Shown here: piece after piece, positions 33,965-45,869 of the stretch
How the letters are laid out: each line of letters opens with the position of its first letter
Numbering within the stretch: the stretch's first letter is position 1
Origin: Hofstenia miamia
Lineage: Eukaryota > Xenacoelomorpha > Acoela
Length of the DNA: 64,000 nt
Assembly: GCA_004352715.1 (NCBI GenBank)
Contig: SCFE01000010.1
Span: 430,069 to 494,068, forward strand
Reading direction: 5' to 3'
Position numbers and translations under genes: made by a program
The notes under the pieces: model-generated
What the model was told of the DNA's origin: nothing
The model's database searches: none
The model's input: the letters and a program-made list of their open reading frames with translations, nothing else

Positions 33965-34700
33965 GAATTATTGATTCGAATAATAAAACATTTGGTAATT
34001 TGGCTCGAATACATTGATTAAATCGAATGCAAATTCGAATATTGAAATGGAATATCATTTTTCAATTATTCGAATTTTATTTACATTTTGAACTTTAAAC
34101 CTAAATCGTTGATTGTATCATAACTATGCAATTGATTTGGTTCCCAATTTTCTCCATAACTATTAAGAAATTTAGAAATCCTTGAATTCGAAGACATTTT
34201 TGGGAAATGTGACTATTTGGGCCTGAGCCTGAACGGCAAAAAATATTTACTTCGTTTCAATGAAAAATCCTAATTTTTCGAAGAAAGAACATTTAAACTG
34301 TTCATTTTCCTAATGTTCAACAACTAGCATAAACTATTTTGTTTTCTGTAAATAAACCACCCAAGTTCCGTTCAGACGAGCATTGCGTAAAATCAAAAAT
34401 CTGGACGGATTAACGCCAGCTCGCGAATTTAGGTTGAAAATGAAAGAACAGACGATTCTCTATCTAGGGATGCTTAGGTTGCTTAAGGTTAAAAAGTTTT
34501 CTAATTTATTTGTAAATATTGCTTTGGCGCAGAAATACTATAATTTATTACTTAATGGGCATTTGTATAAACTTTGTAAAACAATTGAAACATTTCGTAA
34601 TAAAAAATTACAAAATTTTACGGGTGCAGAAAATTCGAATAGGAATGACATGAAAATTGAATACGAATTCGAATAATAAATTTTCATAATCGAGTAACAA
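33965..34700. repeat. ATTCGAAT-rich element
   Basis: At least seven ATTCGAAT or related TCGAAT words fall within 740 bases, with ATTCGAATAATAAA repeated at the left (33975) and right (34662) ends. Inside is an open frame at 34383-34676 with no recognised family. A decayed non-autonomous DNA element is the likely explanation. Confidence 0.4.
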
Positions 34701-34719
34701 ATACTGTTTTCGATATATG

Positions 34720-36390
34720 CTTGAAATTTGATTTGATTAGCCGTTATTTATACTATTTTGGTCGCTAGATGTCGCCTGCATTTCCTTCAATTTGTACGAA
34801 CGAAGATGGTTTCATTGCGATATCAACATTGTCATTTGTTTTCGTTTACTAGCCATGAACCTGTTTACAGAGGTCCATGATTCTATCTGACAGCCTAATG
34901 TAGTTTAAATTTGCAAAAGACTAAGTTAATTAGTAAGGTAAAAATAACTCTCTAAAAAAATTTTGATATTTTATGTAAAATTTCAATTTATTTTTATATT
35001 AAAATATTTTGTATAGTATTGTAAATATTTTAAGTTTTCATGTATTCATGAGAATTACAACAGAAGTTAATATAATGCCGCATTTGACACCAAAATGCAA
35101 AATTTTTACTGGGCTTGCCTAATGACTTCAGGTCAATTTTACAAAGGAATTCGATGCATCTGTAAGCACGGCCATGACTATAAGTAACGAACTCATTCTC
35201 TCAAGACCCGATTACAATTTGCTAAATATAACAATAACGTGATAGAAACGATGTAATATGCATTTGTTATTTAAAAATGGTTATGTTATCAGCCTGATCG
35301 TTTTTTAATGTATCGGTAGTTTTGAAAAATAATCAATAAGTGTTCTGCAACAGTTTCGAGTTACTTTAATTTACTTTCAGATAGTTCATAGAAAAATCAA
35401 ATTTGCGAGGAATGCTACCCACCCAGATGCATAGAGCCAACAAGATTCCCGTCAAAGCCGTTACAGTTACTTGCAAATTCAATCGAGTGACGGTAACTGT
35501 AACTCGATGTTGCTTATTCCTGACATAAAGCTGTCACTATCCGATAAAACTCCTTGAATGCTTAACGGATATGTCTACTGGCGGAATTTAATTTGAATTG
35601 CACATAACGTTTTAATAGTAACTAACCCGCTATAACGTGTTCGACAAGCCGAAGCGTGCCGCGCACTTCTGATGTTCTACGTCCGCTTATGTGGGTATTG
35701 CATAACGCATTTTGGCATGCGTATATTTTTCTTTGGCTAGACTGTTAAGCAATGTAAACACGTACTCTTTACTCTGTTATGAAGTGTCAATTTCACCCAC
35801 TCGAGTGCAAATGCGAAATGAACTTAAAATATTAGCCCGTGTTTGTTTTCTCTCACCTATCGTGAAGTGTGTCGCCATGTGTAAACATTCGGTGGGGCTT
35901 GTTCATGTGTCGGTTTGCACGAGCCTCGTGTAAGAGTTAGTTAACTAATCCTGGTTTTTCATAATGTATCGGAGTATACTGAATTAAACAGGTAACTATT
36001 ATGCTCGACTTATTTTAATTTTCTTATTAAAATTGAATTTTTCAATTGAAATGATAAAATAATTGGACGGTTTATGTGTCATAATGTTGTAATTGTCTAC
36101 AGAATTTAATTAGCTGAGCAATTCTATTAATTTTGTTCATGGGGATTCATTCTACGTGCAATTCAATAACAACGCTCTCTAGGAATTGCATGCATTACCT
36201 GGTAGACAACTTCCAAGCTTTACTTTACCAATCCGCATGTCGATAGTCAGTATTATACTCCAATGAAGAGGGCCCAATAATTAGTAATTTCAAATTACAA
36301 AATTTTCCCCAATGTCTCTTTCAATCCTTGATTTGTTGATGCATACGTTAAAATTTGGAGACTATCACACTACTTACCATGTATGCTAAA
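34720..36390. other. No gene seen
   Basis: Mixed AT-rich and somewhat GC-richer DNA (35600-35900). No splice-supported exon or known repeat was found. Confidence 0.4.
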
Positions 36391-36394
36391 TTGC

Positions 36395-38036
36395 ATTATA
36401 CAAATGTGTAGATTATATTATGGTTTCATACCATTATGTACCACATTATGGTAGCTATATTGAGATGGTGGAAAGAATTTGATTGCTTTAATACGTTACA
36501 GAATTTATATTGGGTCTCTAGAGATTTAATAGTTTATTTTATATCTTATATCTGTATTATACAAATGTGTAGATTATATTATGGTTTCATACCATTATGT
36601 ACCACATTATGGTAGCTATATTGAGATGGTGGAAAGAATTTGATTGCTTTAATACGTTACAGAATTTATATTGGGTCTCTAGAGATTTAATAGTTTATTT
36701 TATATCTTATATCTGTATTATACAAATGTGTAGATTATATTATGGTTTCATACCATTATGTACCACATTATGGTAGCTATATTGAGATGGTGGAAAGAAT
36801 TTGATTGCTTTAATGGTAATACATTAATGTATTAATACGTTACAGAATTTATATTGGGTCTCTAGAGATTTAATAGTTTATTTTATATCTTATATCTGTA
36901 TTATACAAATGTGTAGATTATATTATGGTTTCATACCATTATGTACCACATTATGGTAGCTATATTGAGATGGTGGAAAGAATTTGATTGCTTTAATACG
37001 TTACAGAATTTATATTGGGTCTCTAGAGATTTAATAGTTTATTTTATATCTTATATCTGTATTATACAAATGTGTAGATTATATTATGGTTTCATACCAT
37101 TATGTACCACATTATGGTAGCTATATTGAGATGGTGGAAAGAATTTGATTGCTTTAATACGTTACAGAATTTATATTGGGTCTCTAGAGATTTAATAGTT
37201 TATTTTATATCTTATATCTGTATTATACAAATGTGTAGATTATATTATGGTTTCATACCATTATGTACCACATTATGGTAGCTATATTGAGATGGTGGAA
37301 AGAATTTGATTGCTTTAATACGTTACAGAATTTATATTGGGTCTCTAGAGATTTAATAGTTTATTTTATATCTTATATCTGTATTATACAAATGTGTAGA
37401 TTATATTATGGTTTCATACCATTATGTACCACATTATGGTAGCTATATTGAGATGGTGGAAAGAATTTGATTGCTTTAATACGTTACAGAATTTATATTG
37501 GGTCTCTAGAGATTTAATAGTTTATTTTATATCTTATATCTGTATTATACAAATGTGTAGATTATATTATGGTTTCATACCATTATGTACCACATTATGG
37601 TAGCTATATTGAGATGGTGGAAAGAATTTGATTGCTTTAATACGTTACAGAATTTATATTGGGTCTCTAGAGATTTAATAGTTTATTTTATATCTTATAT
37701 CTGTATTATACAAATGTGTAGATTATATTATGGTTTCATACCATTATGTACCACATTATGGTAGCTATATTGAGATGGTGGAAAGAATTTGATTGCTTTA
37801 ATACGTTACAGAATTTATATTGGGTCTCTAGAGATTTAATAGTTTATTTTATATCTTATATCTGTATTATACAAATGTGTAGATTATATTATGGTTTCAT
37901 ACCATTATGTACCACATTATGGTAGCTATATTGAGATGGTGGAAAGAATTTGATTGCTTTAATACGTTACAGAATTTATATTGGGTCTCTAGAGATTTAA
38001 TAGTTTATTTTATATCTTATATCTGTATTATGCAAA
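36395..38036. repeat. 161-bp tandem satellite, about 10 copies
   Basis: The word ACAAATGTGTAG starts at 36400, 36561, 36722, 36905, 37066, 37227, 37388, 37549, 37710 and 37871, giving a strict 161-bp period except for the third unit (183 bp). Copies are almost identical. The third has 22 extra bases at 36815-36836 containing the palindrome AATACATTAATGTATT. The unit has a small hairpin (ATGGT-TTCAT-ACCAT) and no coding frame. Near identity means recent expansion or homogenisation. Confidence 0.97.
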
Positions 38037-41000
38037 TAGTTATTTTACAAAATGTGTTGAATTGAAAACAACATTTTGATAATATACCACTTTTTATGGC
38101 ACTGTAAACTTTGGTAAAGAGTTCAGTACAATTATAGGTTTTATTTGCATTTGGGGTACTGTGAAATAAAATTTATTTATTTGCTTGCAGTCCCATTGGA
38201 TTTAGTTCGCCACCAGTCCAATAAAAATTTCTGTTCCATACTTTCATGTCGTCCAATGAGATAACTTCGATTTTGGCGTAAGTTTGCTAAAAATATTAGT
38301 AGTTCTGAAATCCTTCTTTCTTCATTTAGTCCTAGTAAGCCCTATTCTATGCTACTGAATATTCCTAGAACCCTAGTTTAGTGAAAATAGGACATAAATT
38401 TGTCTTTGGTATTTGTTTACAATGGTTTAATTTAAAATTTTGTTTCTGAATATTTCAAAATATTTCTGCATCCTAAATATCAATGCAATTCACCGATTTA
38501 CACAAAAATAAGAATTTAACCTGATTGACTTTTTATTGCTGTTTGTGATTTGGTATTTATTTAGTTAGATTGATTGTATTATTAAATTGATTATAGTACA
38601 TGTATCCTACTTGCATCACAAGCGGTACCCCCGATTTGCATCTCTATATCTAGCTATCAGACTTGACATGAGAAGAATTTTTCGCCCTATAACCAATTAC
38701 ACATACGCTAATGTTGAATCAGGTCACGATTTTTATATCAGCTCTGGTAGAATCAGGTCAGGTCAGTTTTGACAGCATCCATGTTGTTTGATCAGTTTGG
38801 TATTATTTTGGTTTTATTATATGGAAAATATTTAGTTAGTTTAAGTTTCAATATGGTTTTGTACCAGTACTTTGTTTTATTGCTTTCCTTCATTTTGTAT
38901 GTGATATGTGTTTTTGGCTAGCGTAAAACAACAAAAATGATAGACTGGGTAACAGTATATTATGGTTTTATTCTACCTATTCAACGTAAATGGTAAATGC
39001 TTTGTTGATATATGATTGGTTTTCAGCTAATGATAGGGTCAACTTGTTTACTCAAAAAAAGTTTTTAATTGTAGTAGTATTGCAGTTGCTATTTTTATTT
39101 CTCCTAAATAATATCAAGGTGTTACTATGGTTGTACGATTAAGTTTGTTTAAAAAAATTTATAATTAGAATAGTTTTCTGTTAAAACTAATGTTTGTATT
39201 CAGATATAGTGTAAGCGGGGAGGAAATATAGTTCCAGAAGAAGAGAATGTTGGTTTTTTAAGTCATACTTTCCTCTATGGGCATCAGGATTAGGCAGGTT
39301 TATATCAGATCAGGTCTGAAGTAAAGGCAAACTAAACTCTACACTACACTACAATTTGCCTCATGAGTCGGCATCATTATTTTTAACCTATGATATGAAA
39401 TGTGTCAATATCAAAAAAATGTGTACTAATTTAGTCTCTCTTCGCCATAATGCGAATCAGTAAAGCAACAATTTTTAAATCTCAATCTGGTTTTCTAAAA
39501 TTCATGGATTCGAGAACAATTGACTAGACACAATTCAAACATAGCTCTTTAGCTTAGAGACGTCCATGTTTTAACAAATACCAAATATTATTGGTCACAA
39601 ATCGAGATAAGAAATTTTCGCCCATCATCACATGTCTTAACAACTTGCGTCATGCGCATCTACCCGTGTGTGAATTTTTTAGCTGTATCCGAGAAAGATT
39701 TTTTTGCTGCTATTAAAATATTTCACGCTTATATCATATTCGTTTTCTTACGATGATTGTAAGCTTATAATGTGCAATTGAAGGCCTATCTTATAATTAT
39801 GCTCCCTATTCATACACACACTTTGACTTTTTATTTGCAGACCGTATATAATATTTAAAGTTATTTTTCAGAGATAGTATAGCAGTGAGTAGAAAATTAA
39901 GCAAGTAATTTAGGAATAATATTGCTAATCGTGTGGTATAAAGTCCTGATGGTTTCGAGGCTTTTCCTCCGTAAATGAAATCCCTCTCTAGTTAATATTA
40001 TGTACTTAATTTTAATTTTTTAGAATAATTTAGATTAATATTTGCGGAGAAGGGAGTTTCTTTGCATTCAATTTATTGGAAGGTGGAATTTTATTATATG
40101 TTAGTAGCGCTTATCGCAGATTCGGAGAGAGATTTTTTCTATTTCAGTTGCCCATGTGTTGTAGCAAAGGCGTGGCATGGGTGGTGGCATGATTTATTTC
40201 CTAAATTACTTTTACTTCAAAGTTTCATCAGCGATCAGAAAACCCATTTATTTTAATGACGCACATTAAAACCTATAATCACCGGATCAACGTCTCCCAA
40301 AAATGTCCACTTTCATCATTCCGATTCCAACCATGATTTTGTAGCAATTATTTCATTTCACATCTTTTCCATTGTAGCTAGCTCTTCTCAAAACATGCCT
40401 ATTCACCGGAAAATCAAATCAAAATGAAACATACAAATTTTTTTTTACCTCCTCGGTTTAACTTATTCATGTTACGAAAATAATCATTCCCAGGGTTACC
40501 TATTGAACAATTTAAGGATTACAGTTGCTTCAAATGAAGAAATCCAATGAGCCGGAATTCGAATTTCAACCTTTCAAAATCGGATTCGATGATGCATAAA
40601 TATTGTTTATCTCTATATATCGTTTGCCTGGAACAATAATGTTTAATTTTATTAATTTTCTGCTTTGAAATCTAATACAGTTTGCCATAGATTCAAGGTT
40701 TTAGTGAAATTCTCATAAAGACCCTCAAAATGTAAATAGCAAATTTAATAAAATGAATTTTGGAAGATTATTGCTCCAGTTCACGATATATTTATTACAC
40801 ATATTTTACATTCGATTATATAACAAAAATCGAAATTATAGATTTTTTTGAAACCCTTTTGCTAAAAGGAAAACATTTCTAGCAATGTGACTAGGCCTAT
40901 GTAACTTAGCTTTCAAAAATTTTTTGAATTCAACGTTTAAAAAAAGGTTAATTATGAGTTGCTTATTTGAATTTGAGTTTGGTTTTTGTCATTTCTTTAT

Positions 41001-41510
41001 TCTATTTTTTAGCATTTTTTATTCTAAAACGTAATCGACACATTACTCTCTCGCGAAGGGGCTAAATGAAAAATACATTTTCAATGCAATTGTCTATAGC
41101 ACAGATGTTATCTTATGTACTGCCGTATAACTTCATTATTTTTACAATCATTTTATTTGACATGTTTTTGTTTCGTTAATTCATTACATTTTTCTTATGA
41201 ATATTGAATACCATGTTCGTTTTATATTTTATCTGTATTGAATGGTGGCAATTACATACATGAAATAGGCTGAATTGTTAATTAACTCAAGGAGATATTT
41301 CAGGGTTCGTAGTCTTATGTTTTTTCGGAAAAACACGTTTAAAACGTTGTTTATTGTAAAAAACACGTTTTATGTTTTTTTAAGTTTTTTAATTATTTCA
41401 ACAATATAGAGGTAACAAACATTTAATTATACAGCAAAAATGTTAACAAAAAACTTTTATTCGTGAAAGTAGTTAATGTATAGCAATACCAGTTGGGTTT
41501 TCAAAAAGGT
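38037..41510. other. No gene seen
   Basis: About 3.5 kb of AT-rich DNA. No coding exon or repeat family recognised. Confidence 0.45.
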
Positions 41511-42279
41511 NNNNNNNNNNNNNNNNNNNNNNNNNNNNNNNNNNNNNNNNNNNNNNNNNNNNNNNNNNNNNNNNNNNNNNNNNNNNNNNNNNNNNNNNNN
41601 NNNNNNNNNNNNNNNNNNNNNNNNNNNNNNNNNNNNNNNNNNNNNNNNNNNNNNNNNNNNNNNNNNNNNNNNNNNNNNNNNNNNNNNNNNNNNNNNNNNN
41701 NNNNNNNNNNNNNNNNNNNNNNNNNNNNNNNNNNNNNNNNNNNNNNNNNNNNNNNNNNNNNNNNNNNNNNNNNNNNNNNNNNNNNNNNNNNNNNNNNNNN
41801 NNNNNNNNNNNNNNNNNNNNNNNNNNNNNNNNNNNNNNNNNNNNNNNNNNNNNNNNNNNNNNNNNNNNNNNNNNNNNNNNNNNNNNNNNNNNNNNNNNNN
41901 NNNNNNNNNNNNNNNNNNNNNNNNNNNNNNNNNNNNNNNNNNNNNNNNNNNNNNNNNNNNNNNNNNNNNNNNNNNNNNNNNNNNNNNNNNNNNNNNNNNN
42001 NNNNNNNNNNNNNNNNNNNNNNNNNNNNNNNNNNNNNNNNNNNNNNNNNNNNNNNNNNNNNNNNNNNNNNNNNNNNNNNNNNNNNNNNNNNNNNNNNNNN
42101 NNNNNNNNNNNNNNNNNNNNNNNNNNNNNNNNNNNNNNNNNNNNNNNNNNNNNNNNNNNNNNNNNNNNNNNNNNNNNNNNNNNNNNNNNNNNNNNNNNNN
42201 NNNNNNNNNNNNNNNNNNNNNNNNNNNNNNNNNNNNNNNNNNNNNNNNNNNNNNNNNNNNNNNNNNNNNNNNNNNNNNN
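41511..42279. other. Assembly gap (769 N)
   Basis: This is the only long gap not bordered by a TA run. Its right edge falls on the first bases of a MITE terminal repeat. Confidence 0.95.
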
Positions 42280-42494
42280 GTAAATCCTCATGTATAAAGC
42301 GCACTTGTGGACCTAAACTTTTCTTTACAAGATAATGGTGCGGCTTATACACACAATCTACAAATTATATGTATAAACTTTCTCAAGCAAAAGCTGAAGA
42401 TAATATATTAAGTTTGTTGAATGAATGGAAAGGCCTATGTGGGCAAAAATAAAATTAGTTTGGGGATGCGGCTTATACACGAGGATTTACGGTA
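42280..42494. mobile_element. MITE with terminal inverted repeats
   Basis: The left end GTAAATCCTCATGTATAAAG and the right end CTTATACACGAGGATTTACGGTA (42472-42494) are inverted complements of about 24 bases with two or three mismatches. The outer TACC of the left end is lost in the gap. An internal copy of TGCGGCTTATACAC lies at 42337. At about 215 bp there is no room for a transposase. The outermost TTTACGGTA is shared with the modular repeats at 19180 and 63590. The superfamily is not certain. Confidence 0.7.
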
Positions 42495-42499
42495 CATAC

Positions 42500-45400
42500 T
42501 TAGGTGTTTAGCGCATGCGAACATTGTATTCAAGGATTGGTTTTAGATAGGATTGCTCTTAATTGTGCAAGTCTTTCTTTTAACGCTTTAAATTTAACAT
42601 TGTCTTAAAGCTTAAACAGTTGTAACCAATTACGTAGATGAGACACTCTATTGAAATTTCATTGTTAACGTCACTCACCAACATTGAACGTGATTATAAA
42701 AAGCGTAAAGGACAACATAAACCATGCACTAAGTTTTCTTTTAAATTTTAATTGTCCAACTTGACATTTTGATTTACTGAAGGTTAAATAATTTTTATTT
42801 CAAATATGAGAAATTTAACCTTTGTCTCTCTATCCTTTAGTGATATCCGGGTAAGGCGATTTTAATGCCGCATCCACCCGTCAAAAACCCATATCCCAGT
42901 TGAAATTTTCTTTGCTCGTATAAAATATTTTAAAATGTGTCAATCAATTTTTGAGTATAACTACCGCTTGATATGTTAGTGTTTTTAACAGTTTATAGGT
43001 TAATGTTTTGTAAGAAAAATTGTATTACGATGCGCATGATGTTAATGAAAAACTTGCAAATAGTAGACTATCCGCAACCACTCATATCACTAACACCTTA
43101 AAAATATATAAAACTGTTTCTATTAAATTTCTTTTATAAATAAAATATGGTGTTTTTCAGTTTGCGATTTTCTGAGGTACTCTGTTATTCTCGCTATCAT
43201 TCGATTTTGTGCGGTTGGATCATTACACGCGACTTACACATGCGTAATTTTAATTTTAGCAAAAGATAATGAAGTTGTGTTTTTGATTGGTTAGCGTTTT
43301 GTGCCCAACTGTCTAGTTTCCCACTGATGTAGCCCATGGGGTTTCATTTTCATTTGCCAATGGGTGGTCATCGATGAATGGGATAAATGTTTTACCAGTT
43401 GTGTACGCTTAATTGAATACCCAGTCAATTGTGTTTTTGACTTTCTGCTCTTTTTGTAGTTTGGCGCAAAGCGCCTCTTTAATTGCTTGCCGCCAACGGG
43501 TGGGTGATTAAGGAGAATTCACCTTTAAAAATGTTCTGTCACTCAAAGTTTCTGTTTCCTTCTTCACTTTGATGACGCCGAGAATATTCTCTGTGAAAGA
43601 AACCCGATGTCCCCCATGGTTAATTTTCATCTTCCACGCTTGACATTTTAGTTCAACTTCAATGCCTAGACATTATCTTTGACATATTTTTGTTTAGCGT
43701 CCATTTGCTGTTATAGACAGTTAGATTGATCATTAAAATTCCCGCATTTATTGATTTTTTAAAAAAAATCCACACATGTTTTGAAAATTTGCTATTTGTG
43801 AACTTTTGCGTATATCCTCGTTAAGAAAACAATTTGTTTGATCGTAAAGGCCGATCTTTTACTTAATTAGAAGAGGTTCTTATGAATCAAGTTGTTAAAT
43901 GTTGATTTTTCTCAACAAAACTTTTTATTGAATGTTGCTGCAAAGCATACACATGAATCGTAGAATTCCCATATTTGTTTAGTCTTCAATTTTTATATTA
44001 CTGCAGATTATGTTATTTAAGTATATGTCGATACTGCATTTAGAAATATTAAGTGAATTTTGAAACAGATTTATAGCAAAGTATTTGATTTCATTCTCTT
44101 AGGAACTTGAAATTTCGAATCTGTTCTTTTAAAAGAAATGTATCCCAAAACCAGAAAATTATTACTAAACAGAATTGTTTATGTGTGATGTATTTCATCT
44201 CTCGGGTTTGACCTCTTTTCAAACATTTTAACTTTCTTATTATTCACTTGCAAGGGCTGAAATGGATTGGATATATCCATGCGGATTTGAAGATTATCCC
44301 CATCCGCACGAATGCGCATTTAGTGGGAAAAAAAGTGCAGATTTTTTACTGATTCAAATTGTTTTCCCACATTTTTAATTTTATTAATGTATATTATTCA
44401 GGTGACATTAATTGACAGTAATTGTTTCAACCTACCCAAAATGTATCATTGTATTGGATTCCCGTTTGTGTTACGCCTATTTCTATTCCTCAGATATTTC
44501 TGTCTTTGATTTTTCTGGCAAACTTTCAACTTTTGTATTTGACTTCTCAACTTTCGATGAGTTTAATGTACAAATTTATAGATTTAGAAAATCAAGATAA
44601 CAAATATATGATACGTATTTTAATGTCGGCACGAACACGACATTTTCTGTAAAAATAAGCACGGAACGGTTCCAACGCTGGTTCTTATAAAAAGTACATT
44701 ATTGTTATCGCTTCATTGTCTAATCTCAACCTGATTGGAGCGATAGTTAATCATTCTGTGATATTGAATTATATTTTTCACGTGCTTATTGAGATTATAT
44801 TTACGGTAAATTTGCATAAAAAGTGAAATGTGTCAGACGAATAATAGTTGCTATGGAAGCGGCAGCAACCTATACTATTAGTTTTCACGCATTTTGGGCT
44901 TTGGTATTTGGATTGTAGCCAACCAATATCTCCTGATGTATTTGACATGATATTCACTTTCGTTACAAATTTAGTGTTCGCCTAGTAGAATTCAATTGTT
45001 GCTTTATTGCGACAGTTGCTATATTTAGGGCAGCCTGTGCTTTTAATAGACGTTTCGTACTCGGTGAGATGCGCAATTGTAAGTAATTATGAATTCGCTC
45101 AATTTAGTCGCTTACTTATACATTAGCTTAATTTGGACTAAAATAAAGATGATTATTTTCTGCTTATAAATTACTCCAAAACCCTAGTATAACGCACTCT
45201 TATAAAAGATTTATGAAAAATTTCTTATATGTTCAGAATAGCTTTTTCCCATTTTATATTGCATCCACCTCCACCTTTTTTTAAATTGTATCTTAATTTG
45301 GTTCATTTTGTAATAAAGATAAGAACCAATTTGCTTTGTAAGGTATATTTTAGACATTCTCACCACTTGTTCTTTCTGTATTCAGTTTGAAACAAAAAAA

Positions 45401-45590
45401 ATTATGGATTTCAGAGTATTTTGCGGGAAATGCAACGATTTGTGGATTCCGTAGAATTATTACGACATTTATATTAATGGTGTGAGGAAAATGTGTAGCC
45501 ACTGTGCAGAGATTTTTCTAAGAAAATAATTTCACATAAAGTTGTCTGCAATCAAGGTTATTGCTGTGTAACCGGCTTGGACACATTTGT
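42500..45590. other. No gene seen
   Basis: AT-rich DNA with a few GC-richer patches (43200-43620). No supported exon. Confidence 0.45.
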
Positions 45591-45598
45591 TCTTACTC

Positions 45599-45823
45599 TG
45601 ACCGCGTTTCCAAACATAAACCTTTGAAATTTTGTAGGGTAGTGTCTGTAATTTACCCACCTCCATGGTAAATATATTTAAGTTCGAGTGAATACTGCGG
45701 GAGCAATGGCCAAAAAATAGGTTTTTGGGCAAAAAGTGGGACTCCCGCTAAATGCCTTAGCAATTTCGGACCGTTTCCTGCCAAATGTAATGTTTTTGCA
45801 TTTTCCATAGCAAAAAGCGGGAA

Positions 45824-45862
<39 letters not shown>
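45599..45862 (+). repeat. Dispersed repeat with (TA)n end, copy 2
   Basis: Same family as 1764-1984: it begins TGACCGCGTTTCCAAACATA, shares TATTTAAGTTCGAGTGAATA and TTTTGCATTTTCCATAGCAA, and ends AGCGGGAAATATG then (TA)n. It has about 20 extra bases in the middle. The two copies are clearly diverged, so the family is not very young. Confidence 0.8.
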
Positions 45863-45864
<2 letters not shown>

Positions 45865-45869
45865 CGAAG

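Noticed and set aside
36395-38036. Possible CRISPR array because of regular repeats
   Set aside because: The whole 161-bp unit repeats without variable spacers; it is a satellite in a eukaryotic genome.
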